DNA of 64,000 nucleotides from Botrimarina hoheduenensis (GTDB lineage: Bacteria > Planctomycetota > Planctomycetia > Pirellulales > Lacipirellulaceae), in the NCBI RefSeq assembly GCF_007859815.1, contig NZ_SJPH01000007.1, positions 44,361 through 108,360 on the forward strand. Reading direction: 5' to 3'. Under the pieces are notes generated by a model. That model ran no database searches and was not told where the DNA came from. It saw only the letters and a list, made by a program, of their open reading frames with translations. Made by a program: the position numbers and the translations under genes. Position 1 is the stretch's first letter; every line of letters begins with the position of its first letter. Below, one piece after another: positions 34,910-44,173 of the stretch.

Positions 34910-36247
34910 CTAGCCGGCCCGCCGGACACAGACCGCGGCGGCTTGTCCCTGGGGCGTTGTGCTGAGGGCGACGAACGTGTCGCCCGCCGAAACGCCTGAC
35001 TGGTTGGCCACCAGAATGGGGCACTCGGGGTCGGGGGTTTTGCAGTTAAGCGTCATCGGCAACTGGCCGTGCTCCAAGGCCAGCAGCGAGCCGACGAACT
35101 CGACCATCCCGCTACCGGCCCCCAGATTGCCGAAGTAGCTCTTGAGCGCGGTGACCGGTGTCGAATCGGCGGCGTCGCCCAGCGTGGCGCGGATTGCCCG
35201 GGCTTCGTCTCGATCGTCGTCCGGTGTTGCAAGGCCGTGGGCGTTGACGTGCCCCAGGTCTTGGGGGGCGAGCTTGGCGTCGGCCAGGGCAAGCCGCATG
35301 GCATTGGCCAGGGCGAGGTCGTTTTTCCCCTGGAGCGAATTATCGGACACGACACTCGAACCAAATCCGAGCAGTTCGCCGTAAATTTTCGCACCGCGGG
35401 CGGTGGCGGCAGCGAGCGTTTCGAGCACGATCATGCCAGCTCCTTCGCCGCAGACCATTCCGTTACGATCGGTTGCAAAGGGTCGGCACGCGGTGGCGGG
35501 GTCGTCCGCGTTGTCGGCGGAAAGCGTGGCCAGCGGCTCGGTCTGCAGGGCATGGATCGCCTGCATCGGAAGGATCCGCGTGCCCGTGGCACCGGCCAGC
35601 ATCCGGTCGGCGCTGCCGCGTGCCAGAATGCGTGCCGCCTCGCCGATCGCCATCGGCCCCGACGCCTCGCGCATGGTCAGCGAGTTGTTGGGGCCGCGCA
35701 GGTCGTTGTAGATGGCGATGTGGCTGGCCGGCATGTTGGGCAGATACTTGAGCATCCACAGGGGCTGCATATCGCCCAGGCCCGGGCCCCCCCAGCGCGA
35801 AAAATCGAACCGAGTCGGGCCCCCTTCCTCCGCCACGCCACACTTGCGAATGGCGTCGGCATAGTCCGCGGGCATGGTGAGCATGTAGTCGCTCCCCATG
35901 ACAACGCCGACCCGTTCAGGGTCAAAGCTCTCAGCACCGGCGGCGTTGGCCAGGGCGAGCTGGGCCGCGGCGACGGCCATCTGCGTCTCGCGGCACATGA
36001 GCTTGAGGCCCTTGCGGATCGCCTTTTTCTGCCCGCCCTCAAGGTCGCCGAAGTCGTCGATCCCGCCGGTGAACTGATCCGCTACGCCCGCGATCACGGG
36101 CTCGCCAAAGCCCTCGCGGCGCACCACGCCGCTCCGCCCCGTGGACAGCCCGTCCCACAGTTCGGAAACATTGCTGCCCAGCGGGCTGATGAACCCAACA
36201 CCGGTGATAACAACGCGGCGCGGGGCCGCGGAAGATACGCTCGTCAT
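34910..36247 (-). CDS. Beta-ketoacyl synthase homologue lacking the active-site Cys
   Basis: This 445-residue protein has the thiolase-like fold of KAS II (FabF): RRVVITGVGFISPLGSNVSE at the start, RGPNNSLTMREASGPMAIGE where FabF has the nucleophile elbow, VNAHGLATPDDDRDEA and ALKSYFGNLGAGSGMVEF. The cysteine position is Glu194 (TMREAS versus TACxS), and the second catalytic histidine position is Asn374 (YFGNLG versus xxGHxxG). His337 and Lys369 remain. Condensation by the usual mechanism is not expected. Chain-length-factor proteins also lack the cysteine, so it may serve as a partner subunit. It lies near, but not inside, the fab cluster. Confidence 0.88.
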   Translation of the reverse strand: MTSVSSAAPRRVVITGVGFISPLGSNVSELWDGLSTGRSGVVRREGFGEPVIAGVADQFTGGIDDFGDLEGGQKKAIRKGLKLMCRETQMAVAAAQLALANAAGAESFDPERVGVVMGSDYMLTMPADYADAIRKCGVAEEGGPTRFDFSRWGGPGLGDMQPLWMLKYLPNMPASHIAIYNDLRGPNNSLTMREASGPMAIGEAARILARGSADRMLAGATGTRILPMQAIHALQTEPLATLSADNADDPATACRPFATDRNGMVCGEGAGMIVLETLAAATARGAKIYGELLGFGSSVVSDNSLQGKNDLALANAMRLALADAKLAPQDLGHVNAHGLATPDDDRDEARAIRATLGDAADSTPVTALKSYFGNLGAGSGMVEFVGSLLALEHGQLPMTLNCKTPDPECPILVANQSGVSAGDTFVALSTTPQGQAAAVCVRRAG

Positions 36248-36413
36248 AGTCTCGCTAGTCTACCGACCCGGCGGTGCTAAGCAGAGGGGGAACTCCCCCC
36301 GTCTGACGGCCGTCTCCGCAGGACGCGGCTGAGGCCCCGAATCGAGGGAGCAGGGGGGTGGGGGTGCCGTCCGCGGCGTCAGGAAACCGCCCGGCACCGG
36401 CGCGGACCGAATC

Positions 36414-37796
36414 TCAGTACCGCCCGTTGAACGTGGCGGGGATCCGGCTGGCGGTGGAGGCGGCTGAACCCGCGGGGGCTGCGGGTGCCGCGGAGTCGCG
36501 GACCTCGATCACCAGCAGGGCGTCGGCACGCGAAGGAGACTTGAACATCGGCAGCATCTCTTCCAGGGCGTTGCCGGCTTCGGGGGCGGGGGGGGCCACC
36601 ATGCCCATGCTGAGCAGCAGCACCTGGTTCGACGGCCAGCGGAACCGCTCGTGCAGGTTCGCCATGGTCATCTGCGGCACCTCGATCTGCACGCGCTGGC
36701 CCGAGTTGTTGACTCCTGCGGCGGTGACGGGGGCCGGCAGGTCGAGCGTGACGGGGCACATCTTTTCGATCTGCTGCAGACGCAGCTTGATGATCGCCTC
36801 GGCGTTGTCGCCGTTGAGCGACAGCAGCGGATTGAATTCGAGCACCGCGCCTTCTTCCAGCTGACCTGTTTCAGGCTGGTAGCCCGGCCAAGCGGAGCGG
36901 GTGGGGACGATCCCCTTCACATAGCTGCGCGGCCGCATCGTGTTGAATGTGGTCGATCGTCCGTTGGGAACCACCTGGTTGGCGGCGTTGTACTCGCGGA
37001 CGTCGCCCCGTTTGCCCAGTTCTGCCAGCAGAAGAGCGTAGTTTTCTTTGGGCATGATCCACCCTTGCAGCCCGGCCGATTGCACCGGCACGGGCGACAT
37101 CAGTCCGAGGGTCTTCACACGCCAGTCGGGATTACGAACCGTGGCGATCCGCATCGAGAAAGCGCGATCGCTGGTCCTGCTGTTGACGAACCGATCGACA
37201 ATGTCCGCGACGATCCCCTGCATGGCGGGGGTGTGATATACGGTGAGCTTTTCGCGATCGGCGTTGAGAATGCCGAAGGTCTCGCTGTGCCAGGCTTCGT
37301 AGCCGGTCTCGCGTAGGATCCAGTCAACGATTGCCTGCTGAGGCCGAGGTTGGTCGCCCACGCGGAGCGTGTAGGGGCGGATATCGTACTCGCGCCACAC
37401 TTGGCCGGCGTCGTTGGGCAGCTTGCCGGACCCCTTGGAAACCTTCGCCTGCGACTCGCCAGCGCTGTATCCCCCGAGAGGCGCTCGCGACCCCGCAACG
37501 GGCGTGAGCTGGGAAGGCGCTTCCTGGGCGGGGGTGCCGGTCAGTGATCCGAATCCTGGCCGCGAAGCCGCTGCCGTTTCGGGCGATTGGCTGTAGCGGC
37601 TTGCACCGGCGGCCGGCGCGGCGGGCTGGCCGTAGCGATTCGCCGCCGGGGCCGTGTTGGCCCAATCCGCTGACTGCGCGCTAGCGCTGCTTACGAGCGC
37701 GGCGCCGAACGCGACTCGCAACAAGCAACAGACCGCAGTTACGCTCAGGCGGCCGAACGGGTGACGACCAGTCGGCAGACATTTGGGGCGATCCAT
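36414..37796 (-). CDS. Exported protein of unknown function
   Basis: This 460-residue protein has a hydrophobic N-terminal signal (LSVTAVCCLLRVAFGAALVS, cleavage near SASAQ), followed by a Pro/Ala/Gly/Ser-rich linker to about residue 120. The rest (from YDIRPYTLRVGDQPRPQQAI) is folded and contains TLRVG, a strand/helix core and a C-terminal region with VLLLSMGMVAPPAP. I do not recognise the family, although the alternation of RVGD and HSETFGIL resembles exported planctomycete proteins. I chose the ATG at 37796; the 46 upstream codons are Arg/Pro-rich and look non-coding. Confidence 0.6.
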   Translation of the reverse strand: MDRPKCLPTGRHPFGRLSVTAVCCLLRVAFGAALVSSASAQSADWANTAPAANRYGQPAAPAAGASRYSQSPETAAASRPGFGSLTGTPAQEAPSQLTPVAGSRAPLGGYSAGESQAKVSKGSGKLPNDAGQVWREYDIRPYTLRVGDQPRPQQAIVDWILRETGYEAWHSETFGILNADREKLTVYHTPAMQGIVADIVDRFVNSRTSDRAFSMRIATVRNPDWRVKTLGLMSPVPVQSAGLQGWIMPKENYALLLAELGKRGDVREYNAANQVVPNGRSTTFNTMRPRSYVKGIVPTRSAWPGYQPETGQLEEGAVLEFNPLLSLNGDNAEAIIKLRLQQIEKMCPVTLDLPAPVTAAGVNNSGQRVQIEVPQMTMANLHERFRWPSNQVLLLSMGMVAPPAPEAGNALEEMLPMFKSPSRADALLVIEVRDSAAPAAPAGSAASTASRIPATFNGRY

Positions 37797-38034
37797 GCCT
37801 AGCAGCACTCCGTGGGGACGACGAACGCCGCACACAGCGCGCGGGCGTCGAGGGCGTGGGGCGAGAAGCGACGCGGACCGTACTGGTCCGGGACGGCATG
37901 CGGCAAGAGCGATGCCCCAAGAACCATGCCCCAAGAACCACCGCCCCGGCTGCTAGCGGTTTTCCCTCAGCCGAGCCAAACCGATGCCCGCCGCAAAAGT
38001 CGGGTGAGCACGCTCCACCGATGCGGGCCCCGTG

Positions 38035-39246
38035 TTAACGCCGCGGGCGGCCCACAACGGCCAGCAGCGCCAGCAGCAGCGTCAGCGGCTCGGGGACCGC
38101 GAGCGAAACGCCCGCCGTCGCACCGTAGTTGGCAACCCACTCGGCGTAAGAGCCGATCGGGCTGGCTCCGCCCAGGTTGTCGCGCCAAACGGTGTAGTCC
38201 GCTACATCTACAACAAGGTCGTTGTTGTAGTCACCCGCGAGCACGGTGCCGGGCAGCGTGATCTCCCAGCCGATGTCGATCATTCCCGCGGCGTCGAGCA
38301 GGGTGAGCTGCTTGCGTGTGCCTGTGGTGATGCTGGGGTCCATGAGCGATTCTTGCAGGGTTAGCGAGCCGAAGACCGTGCTGTCGGTCCCTTCCAGCCA
38401 GTGGCCCCGATCGGGGCTTAGCGGCACGGCCGAGCCGTAGGCGGCGACCGCCGCGCTGCCCACAAAAGCCGTTTGGGCGGCGTTGAAGTTCATCTGCCAC
38501 TCGGTGGGATCGGACGGTTTGTAGCCGCCGATCCCCAGCGCGTGCACCAACTCGTGCAGCGCTACGCTGTACAGATCTGATTGCGAACCGCTGGGCGACA
38601 CCAGATGGTTACGGTTCCAATTAACGTCACTGTCGAACGTGAGGGCCCCGCCCCAGCCGCCAAAGTCGCCGTCCGCTTGCGAGCGGTTTGTGAGCAACCC
38701 CACAAACGCATTGCTGATGTCATTGACCGCGTTGATGTTGGCGGGGGAGGAGTAGTAAGTGCCCGTCGAATTCGTGCCCCAACCTCCCGGTCCGCCGTTG
38801 CCGAGGGTCGAGCCGGGGAGCGGACGCCCCCCCACATAGATCACGTAGTCATCCGCGGCGACCGTCCCGCCGGGCAGCGTCAGTAGCGCGCCGGTTCCCG
38901 GATGAAAAAAGTTGCGAGTCCAGTCGAAGGTGAGGGTCAGCGTGGGCTGGCCGGGAGCCGTGCTAACGAACGGATCGGGCGCCGTGACCTCGGGAAACGA
39001 ATCCTCGAGCAGGTTCGAGAGGAACGACGCCGCAGCGGAAACCGTCGCCCGAGCCTGCTGTCCCGCCGTCGTGCCCGGGTTAAAGAACCCGTTCGTGTCG
39101 TAGGTGTAATCGAGGACCAGATTGATCGCCTTGGCAGGCGGGGCGTAAGCCAGCGCCGCCGCCGTTGCGACCAGTGACAGGGCAAGCTTGCCGACAAAGG
39201 TTGGGTGCGTGGCTGTCGCGAGGCAGGGCAGGGGGAGCGTAGGCAT
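38035..39246 (-). CDS. Exported zinc metalloprotease-like protein with dockerin-type repeat and PEP-CTERM
   Basis: This 403-residue protein has an N-terminal signal peptide (KLALSLVATAAALAYAPPAK), a metzincin/matrixin-like domain with the zinc motif HELVHALGIGG near residue 238, and a possible Met-turn SLMDPS. C-terminally follows a dockerin-type calcium repeat, LAGDYNNDLVVDVADYTVW, and a PEP-CTERM tail (VPEPLTLLLALLAVVGRPRR). I chose the ATG at 39246. Such repeat-plus-PEP-CTERM tails are common in Lacipirellulaceae. It is probably surface-anchored or released to degrade extracellular protein. No cognate cohesin is known for these repeats in planctomycetes. Confidence 0.85.
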   Translation of the reverse strand: MPTLPLPCLATATHPTFVGKLALSLVATAAALAYAPPAKAINLVLDYTYDTNGFFNPGTTAGQQARATVSAAASFLSNLLEDSFPEVTAPDPFVSTAPGQPTLTLTFDWTRNFFHPGTGALLTLPGGTVAADDYVIYVGGRPLPGSTLGNGGPGGWGTNSTGTYYSSPANINAVNDISNAFVGLLTNRSQADGDFGGWGGALTFDSDVNWNRNHLVSPSGSQSDLYSVALHELVHALGIGGYKPSDPTEWQMNFNAAQTAFVGSAAVAAYGSAVPLSPDRGHWLEGTDSTVFGSLTLQESLMDPSITTGTRKQLTLLDAAGMIDIGWEITLPGTVLAGDYNNDLVVDVADYTVWRDNLGGASPIGSYAEWVANYGATAGVSLAVPEPLTLLLALLAVVGRPRR

Positions 39247-39445
39247 CGCGGGCCTTCTCGGTTCCGGGCGCGGGAGGGCTAATGCCCTTAGGCTAGAGCG
39301 AGCCCCGCCGAGGAGCAAGCTTTCGTGTCCGCCGCGGGGCTTTTCTGCCGCCGCGGGGTGAATCGGAGGCCGTTCAAAACGGTCTTAACGGAGCTCCGCA
39401 GCGGTTTCTCGCCGGTTTGGCAGCGGGCTTACGCTGCCCCGCTGA

Positions 39446-40687
39446 TTACCCGGCGAACCGCCCCGCGATGATCGTCGCGTTGTGCCCGCCGAAACCAAAG
39501 CTGTTGCTCATGATCAGGTTGATCTCACGCTCGCGCGGGACGTTGGGCGTGTAGTCGAGGTCGCAAGCAGGATCGGGGGTCGTGTAGTTGATCGTTGGCG
39601 GGCACGTGTTGTTCTCGATCGCTTTGAGCGAGAGCACAAGCTCGACACCGCCGCTGGCACCCAGCAAGTGGCCCAGTTGGCTCTTGGTGCTCGAGATGCT
39701 GAGCTTGTGGGCATGTTCGCCATAGACCGACTTGATCGCCGTTGTCTCGGCCTTGTCACCCAGCGGGGTGCTCGTGCCGTGCGCGTTGATGTAGTCGATC
39801 TGTTCGGCATTGAGCTTGGCGTCGGTCAGAGCGGCTTGCATGGCGCGGGCGGCACCGGTCCCCATGGCATCGGGTTGGGTAATGTGGCCGCCGTCTCCGC
39901 TGGCTCCACAGCCGAGGACCTCGCCATAGATATGAGCACCGCGCGCTCGGGCGTGCTCAAGCTCTTCAAAGACAAGCAGGCCCGCACCTTCGGAGAGCAC
40001 GAACCCATCGCGATCGGCGTCAAACGGACGGCTTGCGCCCTGCGGATCGTCGTGGCGTTCAGAAAGAGCTCGCATGTTGGCGAAGCCCGCGAGGCCCATC
40101 GCTGTGCATGCCGCCTCGGCACCGCCGGTGACCATGATGTCGGCGTCGTCGTACTGGATCGCCTTAAAGGCATCGCCCATGGCGTTGGTGGCGCTTGCGC
40201 ACGCGGTCGCGACCGCGTAGTTAGGGCCGCGCAGCCCGTACTTGATCGAGATGTGACCGCTCGCGGCGTTCAGCATCAGCTTGGGGATCGTGAACGCCGA
40301 GACCTTGTCAGGGCCCTTGGTCAACAGCCGCTCGTTTTGCGTTTCGATCTCGTTGAGACCGCCGATGCCCGACCCCACCACCACGCCGCAGCGGAACGGG
40401 TCCTCTTTGCTGAAATCCAGCCCCGAGTCGGTCACCGCGTCGATCGCGGCGACCATGGCGAACTGCGTAAACCGATCGATTCGCTTGGCGTCTTTGCGAT
40501 CGATGTAACCATCGGTCTGCCAGTCGGGAATATCCCCGCCGAACTTGACCTTATGACCAGTCGTGTCGAAGACACTTAGCGTGTGAATGCCGCTCTTGCC
40601 CGCGAGGACAGCGGACCAGAGGTCGCTCACTTTGCAAGCGAGCGACGTGACGACACCCATGCCAGTAACGACGACACGACGTTTCAT
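39446..40687 (-). CDS. fabF: 3-oxoacyl-[acyl-carrier-protein] synthase II
   Basis: This 413-residue KAS II elongates acyl-ACP in fatty-acid synthesis. It starts MKRRVVVTGMGVVTSLACKV and has the catalytic elbow GPNYAVATACASATNAMG (Cys163), YINAHGTSTPLGDKAE (His) and STKSQLGHLLGASGGVE (His). All catalytic residues are present. I chose the ATG at 40687; the preceding six codons are not conserved. It is last of the cluster rpmF-fabD-fabG-acpP-fabF, 190 bases after acpP. Confidence 0.97.
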   Translation of the reverse strand: MKRRVVVTGMGVVTSLACKVSDLWSAVLAGKSGIHTLSVFDTTGHKVKFGGDIPDWQTDGYIDRKDAKRIDRFTQFAMVAAIDAVTDSGLDFSKEDPFRCGVVVGSGIGGLNEIETQNERLLTKGPDKVSAFTIPKLMLNAASGHISIKYGLRGPNYAVATACASATNAMGDAFKAIQYDDADIMVTGGAEAACTAMGLAGFANMRALSERHDDPQGASRPFDADRDGFVLSEGAGLLVFEELEHARARGAHIYGEVLGCGASGDGGHITQPDAMGTGAARAMQAALTDAKLNAEQIDYINAHGTSTPLGDKAETTAIKSVYGEHAHKLSISSTKSQLGHLLGASGGVELVLSLKAIENNTCPPTINYTTPDPACDLDYTPNVPREREINLIMSNSFGFGGHNATIIAGRFAG

Positions 40688-40877
40688 AACACAACGAAGC
40701 CTCAAGCCGATCGGCCTGGGCCGCGCCGGGAGACGTCGTGAATCGGCACGCGAGTCACACGAAGCCGTCTATCCGGTGGGGCGGACCAGGGGGGGCGCGC
40801 TCAGGCTTGGCCGAGCGCGAGCCCCCTCGGGACGGAACGGGGGATGGGGGGAAGCGGGGAAAACCTGCGGGCTGAGA

Positions 40878-41117
40878 TCAGCCCCCTTGGTTCGCCTCGA
40901 TGAACTCGACCGCGGCACCGACCGTCTGGATCTTCTCCGCGGCGTCGTCCGGGATCGTCACATCAAACTCTTCTTCGAGCTCCATCACCAGCTCGACAGT
41001 GTCGAGCGAGTCAGCCCCCAGATCGGTTACAAACGATGTCTCGGGGGTGATCTTGTCTTTATCGACGCCTAGCTGCTCCGACACGATATCGGTTACGCGT
41101 TCCAAAACGCTCGCCAC
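40878..41117 (-). CDS. acpP: Acyl carrier protein
   Basis: This 79-residue carrier holds growing acyl chains on 4'-phosphopantetheine attached to the serine of [14 protein letters not shown] (the DSL motif, Ser37). It is acidic and helical, as expected. The start is a GTG at 41117 with AAGGAG (complement of 41125-41130) eight bases upstream, a strong ribosome-binding site. It lies between fabG and fabF. Confidence 0.98.
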   Translation of the reverse strand: MASVLERVTDIVSEQLGVDKDKITPETSFVTDLGADSLDTVELVMELEEEFDVTIPDDAAEKIQTVGAAVEFIEANQGG

Positions 41118-41454
41118 GGTGGTTCTCCTTGCACGCCTGGTAAGTGGGGCCGCGTCCGAGTAGGTCGTCTAAAAAGCTTGGCTGGCACCTTGGCTACGGA
41201 ACCGATCGGCCAAGGGGGCCGGGGGGTCCAAGTTAGGAGTGCAAGTTAGGAGTGCAAGCTAGCGTCGACGGCGTTCTTCGGTCGGGTTCGTCCCCGGAAG
41301 GGAAAGAAAGTTAACGGTCTGTTCGCTCCGGGGTCTCGCGGGGGCAAGCCCTCGCCCTAGCGAAGCGTCACAAAATAGAGGGTCTCAGCAAATCGGGTCA
41401 AGACGTCAGCCAGATCGCGGTTCCCCCCCGCAGGAGGGGGGCAGCCACTGGCGG
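41118..41454. other. Non-coding stretch upstream of acpP
   Basis: This 337-base gap between fabG (ending at 41455) and acpP has no gene. It contains two tandem copies of the 13-base unit AAGTTAGGAGTGC (41230-41242 and 41243-41255), followed by a partial third copy, AAGCTAG. It might hold a promoter for acpP-fabF. Confidence 0.5.
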
Positions 41455-42225
41455 TTAGCCGGTCATGCCACCGTCGATCGTCAGCACCTGGCCCGTGATG
41501 TAGGAACCTGAGTCGCTGGACAGGTACAGCACGGCGTCGGCAATCTCCTCCGCCTGGCCCAATCGCTGCAGGGGCACGCGTTGCTTGACGGCCTCTAGCA
41601 GGGGCTCGCCCAGGGCGTCGGTCATGTCCGAGGCGATAAATCCGGGGCAGATCGCGTTAACCGTAATCGCCCGACGTCGGCTCGCCAGCTCGCGTGCGAC
41701 AGTCTGCGTGAAACCGATGATGCCCGCCTTGGAGGCGGAGTAGTTGGCTTGCCCCGGGTTGCCCATCAGCCCCGAGACGCTCGACATATTGATGATCCGG
41801 CCCCGTTTGGTCCGCATCATGGCCTGACCGGCCGCGCGGGTGAACAAGAATACGGACCGCAGGTTGGCCGCGATCACCTCGTCCCAGTCTTCGTCACTCA
41901 TCCGCGGCAGCAGGGTATCGCGGGTGATGCCGGCGTTGTTAACGAGGATGTCGAGCTTGCCCCAAGCCTCAACGACACCATCGACAATCCGCGTGGAGGT
42001 GTCGCTGTCGGTTACGTCGCCCTCGTAGACGGCGGCCTCGCCACCGGCGGCGCGGATCTCGTCAGCGACTTCGTTCAGGCGCTCCACGCTGCGCGCAACC
42101 AGGGCAACTTTCGCTCCAGCGGACGCAAGCCCGAGCGCAACGGCTTTGCCGATGCCGCGCGAGGCACCCGTGACGATTGCGGTTTGGTCGGAAAGATCAA
42201 CCTGGATCCTGCTGCCATCTGCCAT
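41455..42225 (-). CDS. fabG: 3-oxoacyl-[acyl-carrier-protein] reductase
   Basis: This 256-residue short-chain dehydrogenase reduces 3-oxoacyl-ACP with NADPH. It has the cofactor motif TGASRGIGKAVALGLASAG, NNAGITRD, and the catalytic Tyr/Lys pair in NYSASKAGIIGF (YxxxK), preceded by the serine in MSSVSGLMGNPGQA. The ending ITGQVLTIDGGMTG is typical. It starts at the ATG at 42225, downstream of fabD by about 125 bases. Confidence 0.96.
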   Translation of the reverse strand: MADGSRIQVDLSDQTAIVTGASRGIGKAVALGLASAGAKVALVARSVERLNEVADEIRAAGGEAAVYEGDVTDSDTSTRIVDGVVEAWGKLDILVNNAGITRDTLLPRMSDEDWDEVIAANLRSVFLFTRAAGQAMMRTKRGRIINMSSVSGLMGNPGQANYSASKAGIIGFTQTVARELASRRRAITVNAICPGFIASDMTDALGEPLLEAVKQRVPLQRLGQAEEIADAVLYLSSDSGSYITGQVLTIDGGMTG

Positions 42226-42349
42226 GGTGGATATGCCTTGGGGGTCTCGTTGTTCGTTTTTATGTTCGGCCGAGGGCCGGTGGGGACGCGGTTAGCGAGC
42301 CGCTGCCGGCGTTGCAGGCGACGACAATCAGGCGGCCCGAGCGACGGGG

Positions 42350-43264
42350 CTAAGCTTCGATCCCTTCGCAGGCGGTCTTGCGATCGATCCGTTTCATCAG
42401 GCCCCGCAGCACCCGCCCCGGGCCGATCTCGTAGACGGTTGCGGGCGTGTAGTCGGCAAGCACGCGCCGAATTGAGTCTTCCCAGCGGACCGGGCTGACG
42501 ACTTGGCGGACCAGCAGATCGCGGATCTCTTCGGGATCGCTGTGGGCTTGGGCGTCGACGTTCGACAGGACCGGGATTCGCGGCGGTTGCATCGGCACGC
42601 CAGCCAGCACGGCCCTTAGGCGTTCAACCGCGGGCTGCATGATTGGCGTATGGAACGCTCCCGCGACGGCCAGCGGGATGACCCGCATGGCCCCGGCCGC
42701 TTCCGCCAGCGGAACGAGCCGCTCACAGGCCGCGGTGCCGCCTGAAACCACGGTGTTGCCGGGGCACAGCAGATTCGCGATCTGTAACACGTCGGCCCCG
42801 CGCGCCTCGTCGCACAGCGCTTCGATCTGGGGGATCTCGAGTCCGAGCACGCTCACCATGCCGCTGGGAATGGCTTCGGCGGCATCCTGCATGGCGGCCC
42901 CGCGTTCGGCAACAACCCGCAGCCCATCTTCAAACGACATCACCCCCGCGAACGCCAGCGCTGTGTACTCGCCCAGACTCAGTCCGGCTGCGACTTGGCA
43001 CGACTCGACCAGGGCCGAGTCTTGCTGCTTGAGGCGCTCCAATGCGGCGAAACTGCATACGTAGAGTGCCGGCTGGCTGTTCAGGGTTGCGTCGAGGTGC
43101 TCCGCAGGGCCTTCGAGGCACAGTTTGCGGAGATCGAACCCCAGGATCTCTGCGGCCCGATCGAAGAGCTCGGCCGCCGCGGGGCAGTCGCCCAGCGCAG
43201 TGGCTCCCATGCCGACGTGCTGAGCGCCTTGGCCGGGAAAGAGGAAGGCGGGGCCGGCGGACAT
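42350..43264 (-). CDS. fabD: Malonyl-CoA:ACP transacylase
   Basis: This 304-residue enzyme transfers malonyl from CoA to ACP. It begins SAGPAFLFPGQGAQHVGMG and has the nucleophile motif AAGLSLGEYTAL, with the serine of GLSLG, the histidine in VAGAFHTPIM and the Arg/Gln positions of the family. The start is an ATG at 43264. It is separated from rpmF by 454 bases; plsX and fabH, which usually occupy that place, are absent. Confidence 0.95.
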   Translation of the reverse strand: MSAGPAFLFPGQGAQHVGMGATALGDCPAAAELFDRAAEILGFDLRKLCLEGPAEHLDATLNSQPALYVCSFAALERLKQQDSALVESCQVAAGLSLGEYTALAFAGVMSFEDGLRVVAERGAAMQDAAEAIPSGMVSVLGLEIPQIEALCDEARGADVLQIANLLCPGNTVVSGGTAACERLVPLAEAAGAMRVIPLAVAGAFHTPIMQPAVERLRAVLAGVPMQPPRIPVLSNVDAQAHSDPEEIRDLLVRQVVSPVRWEDSIRRVLADYTPATVYEIGPGRVLRGLMKRIDRKTACEGIEA

Positions 43265-43718
43265 CGGAGGGCCCGATTCAGGGGGAGAGAGAGGCGGGGG
43301 GAGGATCGCGTGGCTAGAGACGCAACCGTTTTAGAAGCCGCTTAGGCAATTTTTGCCAGGGTCCTTCTGCTTACCGTTGTCACTGGCGGTCGCGTTGGAG
43401 GGTCTTTCCGTCGGTGAATCAAATTATCGAATGACCGTCGTTGCTCGGAAGCTGTTCAACCATCGCGGGCTGGGCGGAGCGAATCAGCGGCTCCGACGGC
43501 AGGGCTCATCCTGGTGAGCCAGCGGTCTTGCCAATTCCTCTTGCCCTGCAGCAGGAGCTGCTGCCGGGTGCTGGGTTCGGGAGTCGAAGGCTTCCGAAAA
43601 ACACGGCCTGCCCGAACTGACCCACGCGGGCACGAGATCCCTCGGTCTTGACCCTTCTAAGCAGGGGTCGCAGCGCCTGTTGACTCGATCTCGACGGTTT
43701 TGCTCGGTCGCGACGCCT
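43265..43718. other. Non-coding stretch between rpmF and fabD
   Basis: I see no gene in this 454-base stretch, where plsX and fabH would be expected in many bacteria. Short open frames on both strands have no conserved features. It is likely to contain the promoter of the fabD-fabG-acpP-fabF run. Confidence 0.5.
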
Positions 43719-43895
43719 TTATTCGGTCTCGACGATGGTGCGTCCCATGTAGACGCCACAGTTGGGGCAAACCACATGCGAGGGCTTGGCTGTCCCGCAG
43801 CGGGGGCAAGATTGTAGGCCCTTGGCCTTCAGCCCATCGTGCGAGCGGCGCTTGCCGGACCGAGAGTTGGAGTGCTTACGCTTGGGGACGGCCAT
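43719..43895 (-). CDS. rpmF: 50S ribosomal protein L32
   Basis: This 58-residue protein is bL32. It starts MAVPKRKHSNSRSGKRRSHD and has a zinc ribbon with two CxxC pairs, SCPRCGTAKPSH and CPNCGVYMG. It ends GRTIVETE. The zinc-binding cysteines are present, so this is the C+ form. The stop is TAA at 43719. It is upstream of fabD on the same strand, the usual rpmF-fab arrangement with the intervening genes missing. Confidence 0.97.
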   Translation of the reverse strand: MAVPKRKHSNSRSGKRRSHDGLKAKGLQSCPRCGTAKPSHVVCPNCGVYMGRTIVETE

Positions 43896-44173
43896 GACAA
43901 GGCGAGCGGTTAGGGTCGGCGAGAAAGGGGAGTCGATCGATCGATGCCCCCTACCTCTGTCTGTCGAGGTCCGGGGGAAGCCCCACAGCGTAGAGGGGGA
44001 GCCGCCGACCTGTCAACGACTGCCCGGCCGATTCTGCCCCGCTTGCCTTCAATCGGGGTTGGCTCGTTGACGGGCCGAACCGGGGTTTCCTAGGATCGAA
44101 GCTGATGGCTCGCGGCGGGTTCCGCCTGAGCGAGCCCCCGGCAGCCACCTACCCCCCGCTGAGGGAATCGCCC

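Noticed and set aside
39482..40579. 365-codon plus-strand frame opposite fabF
   Set aside because: Antisense shadow of fabF, whose catalytic residues are all present on the other strand.
43484..43777. 97-codon minus-strand frame between rpmF and fabD
   Set aside because: Overlaps rpmF in another frame and has no similarity to PlsX or FabH.
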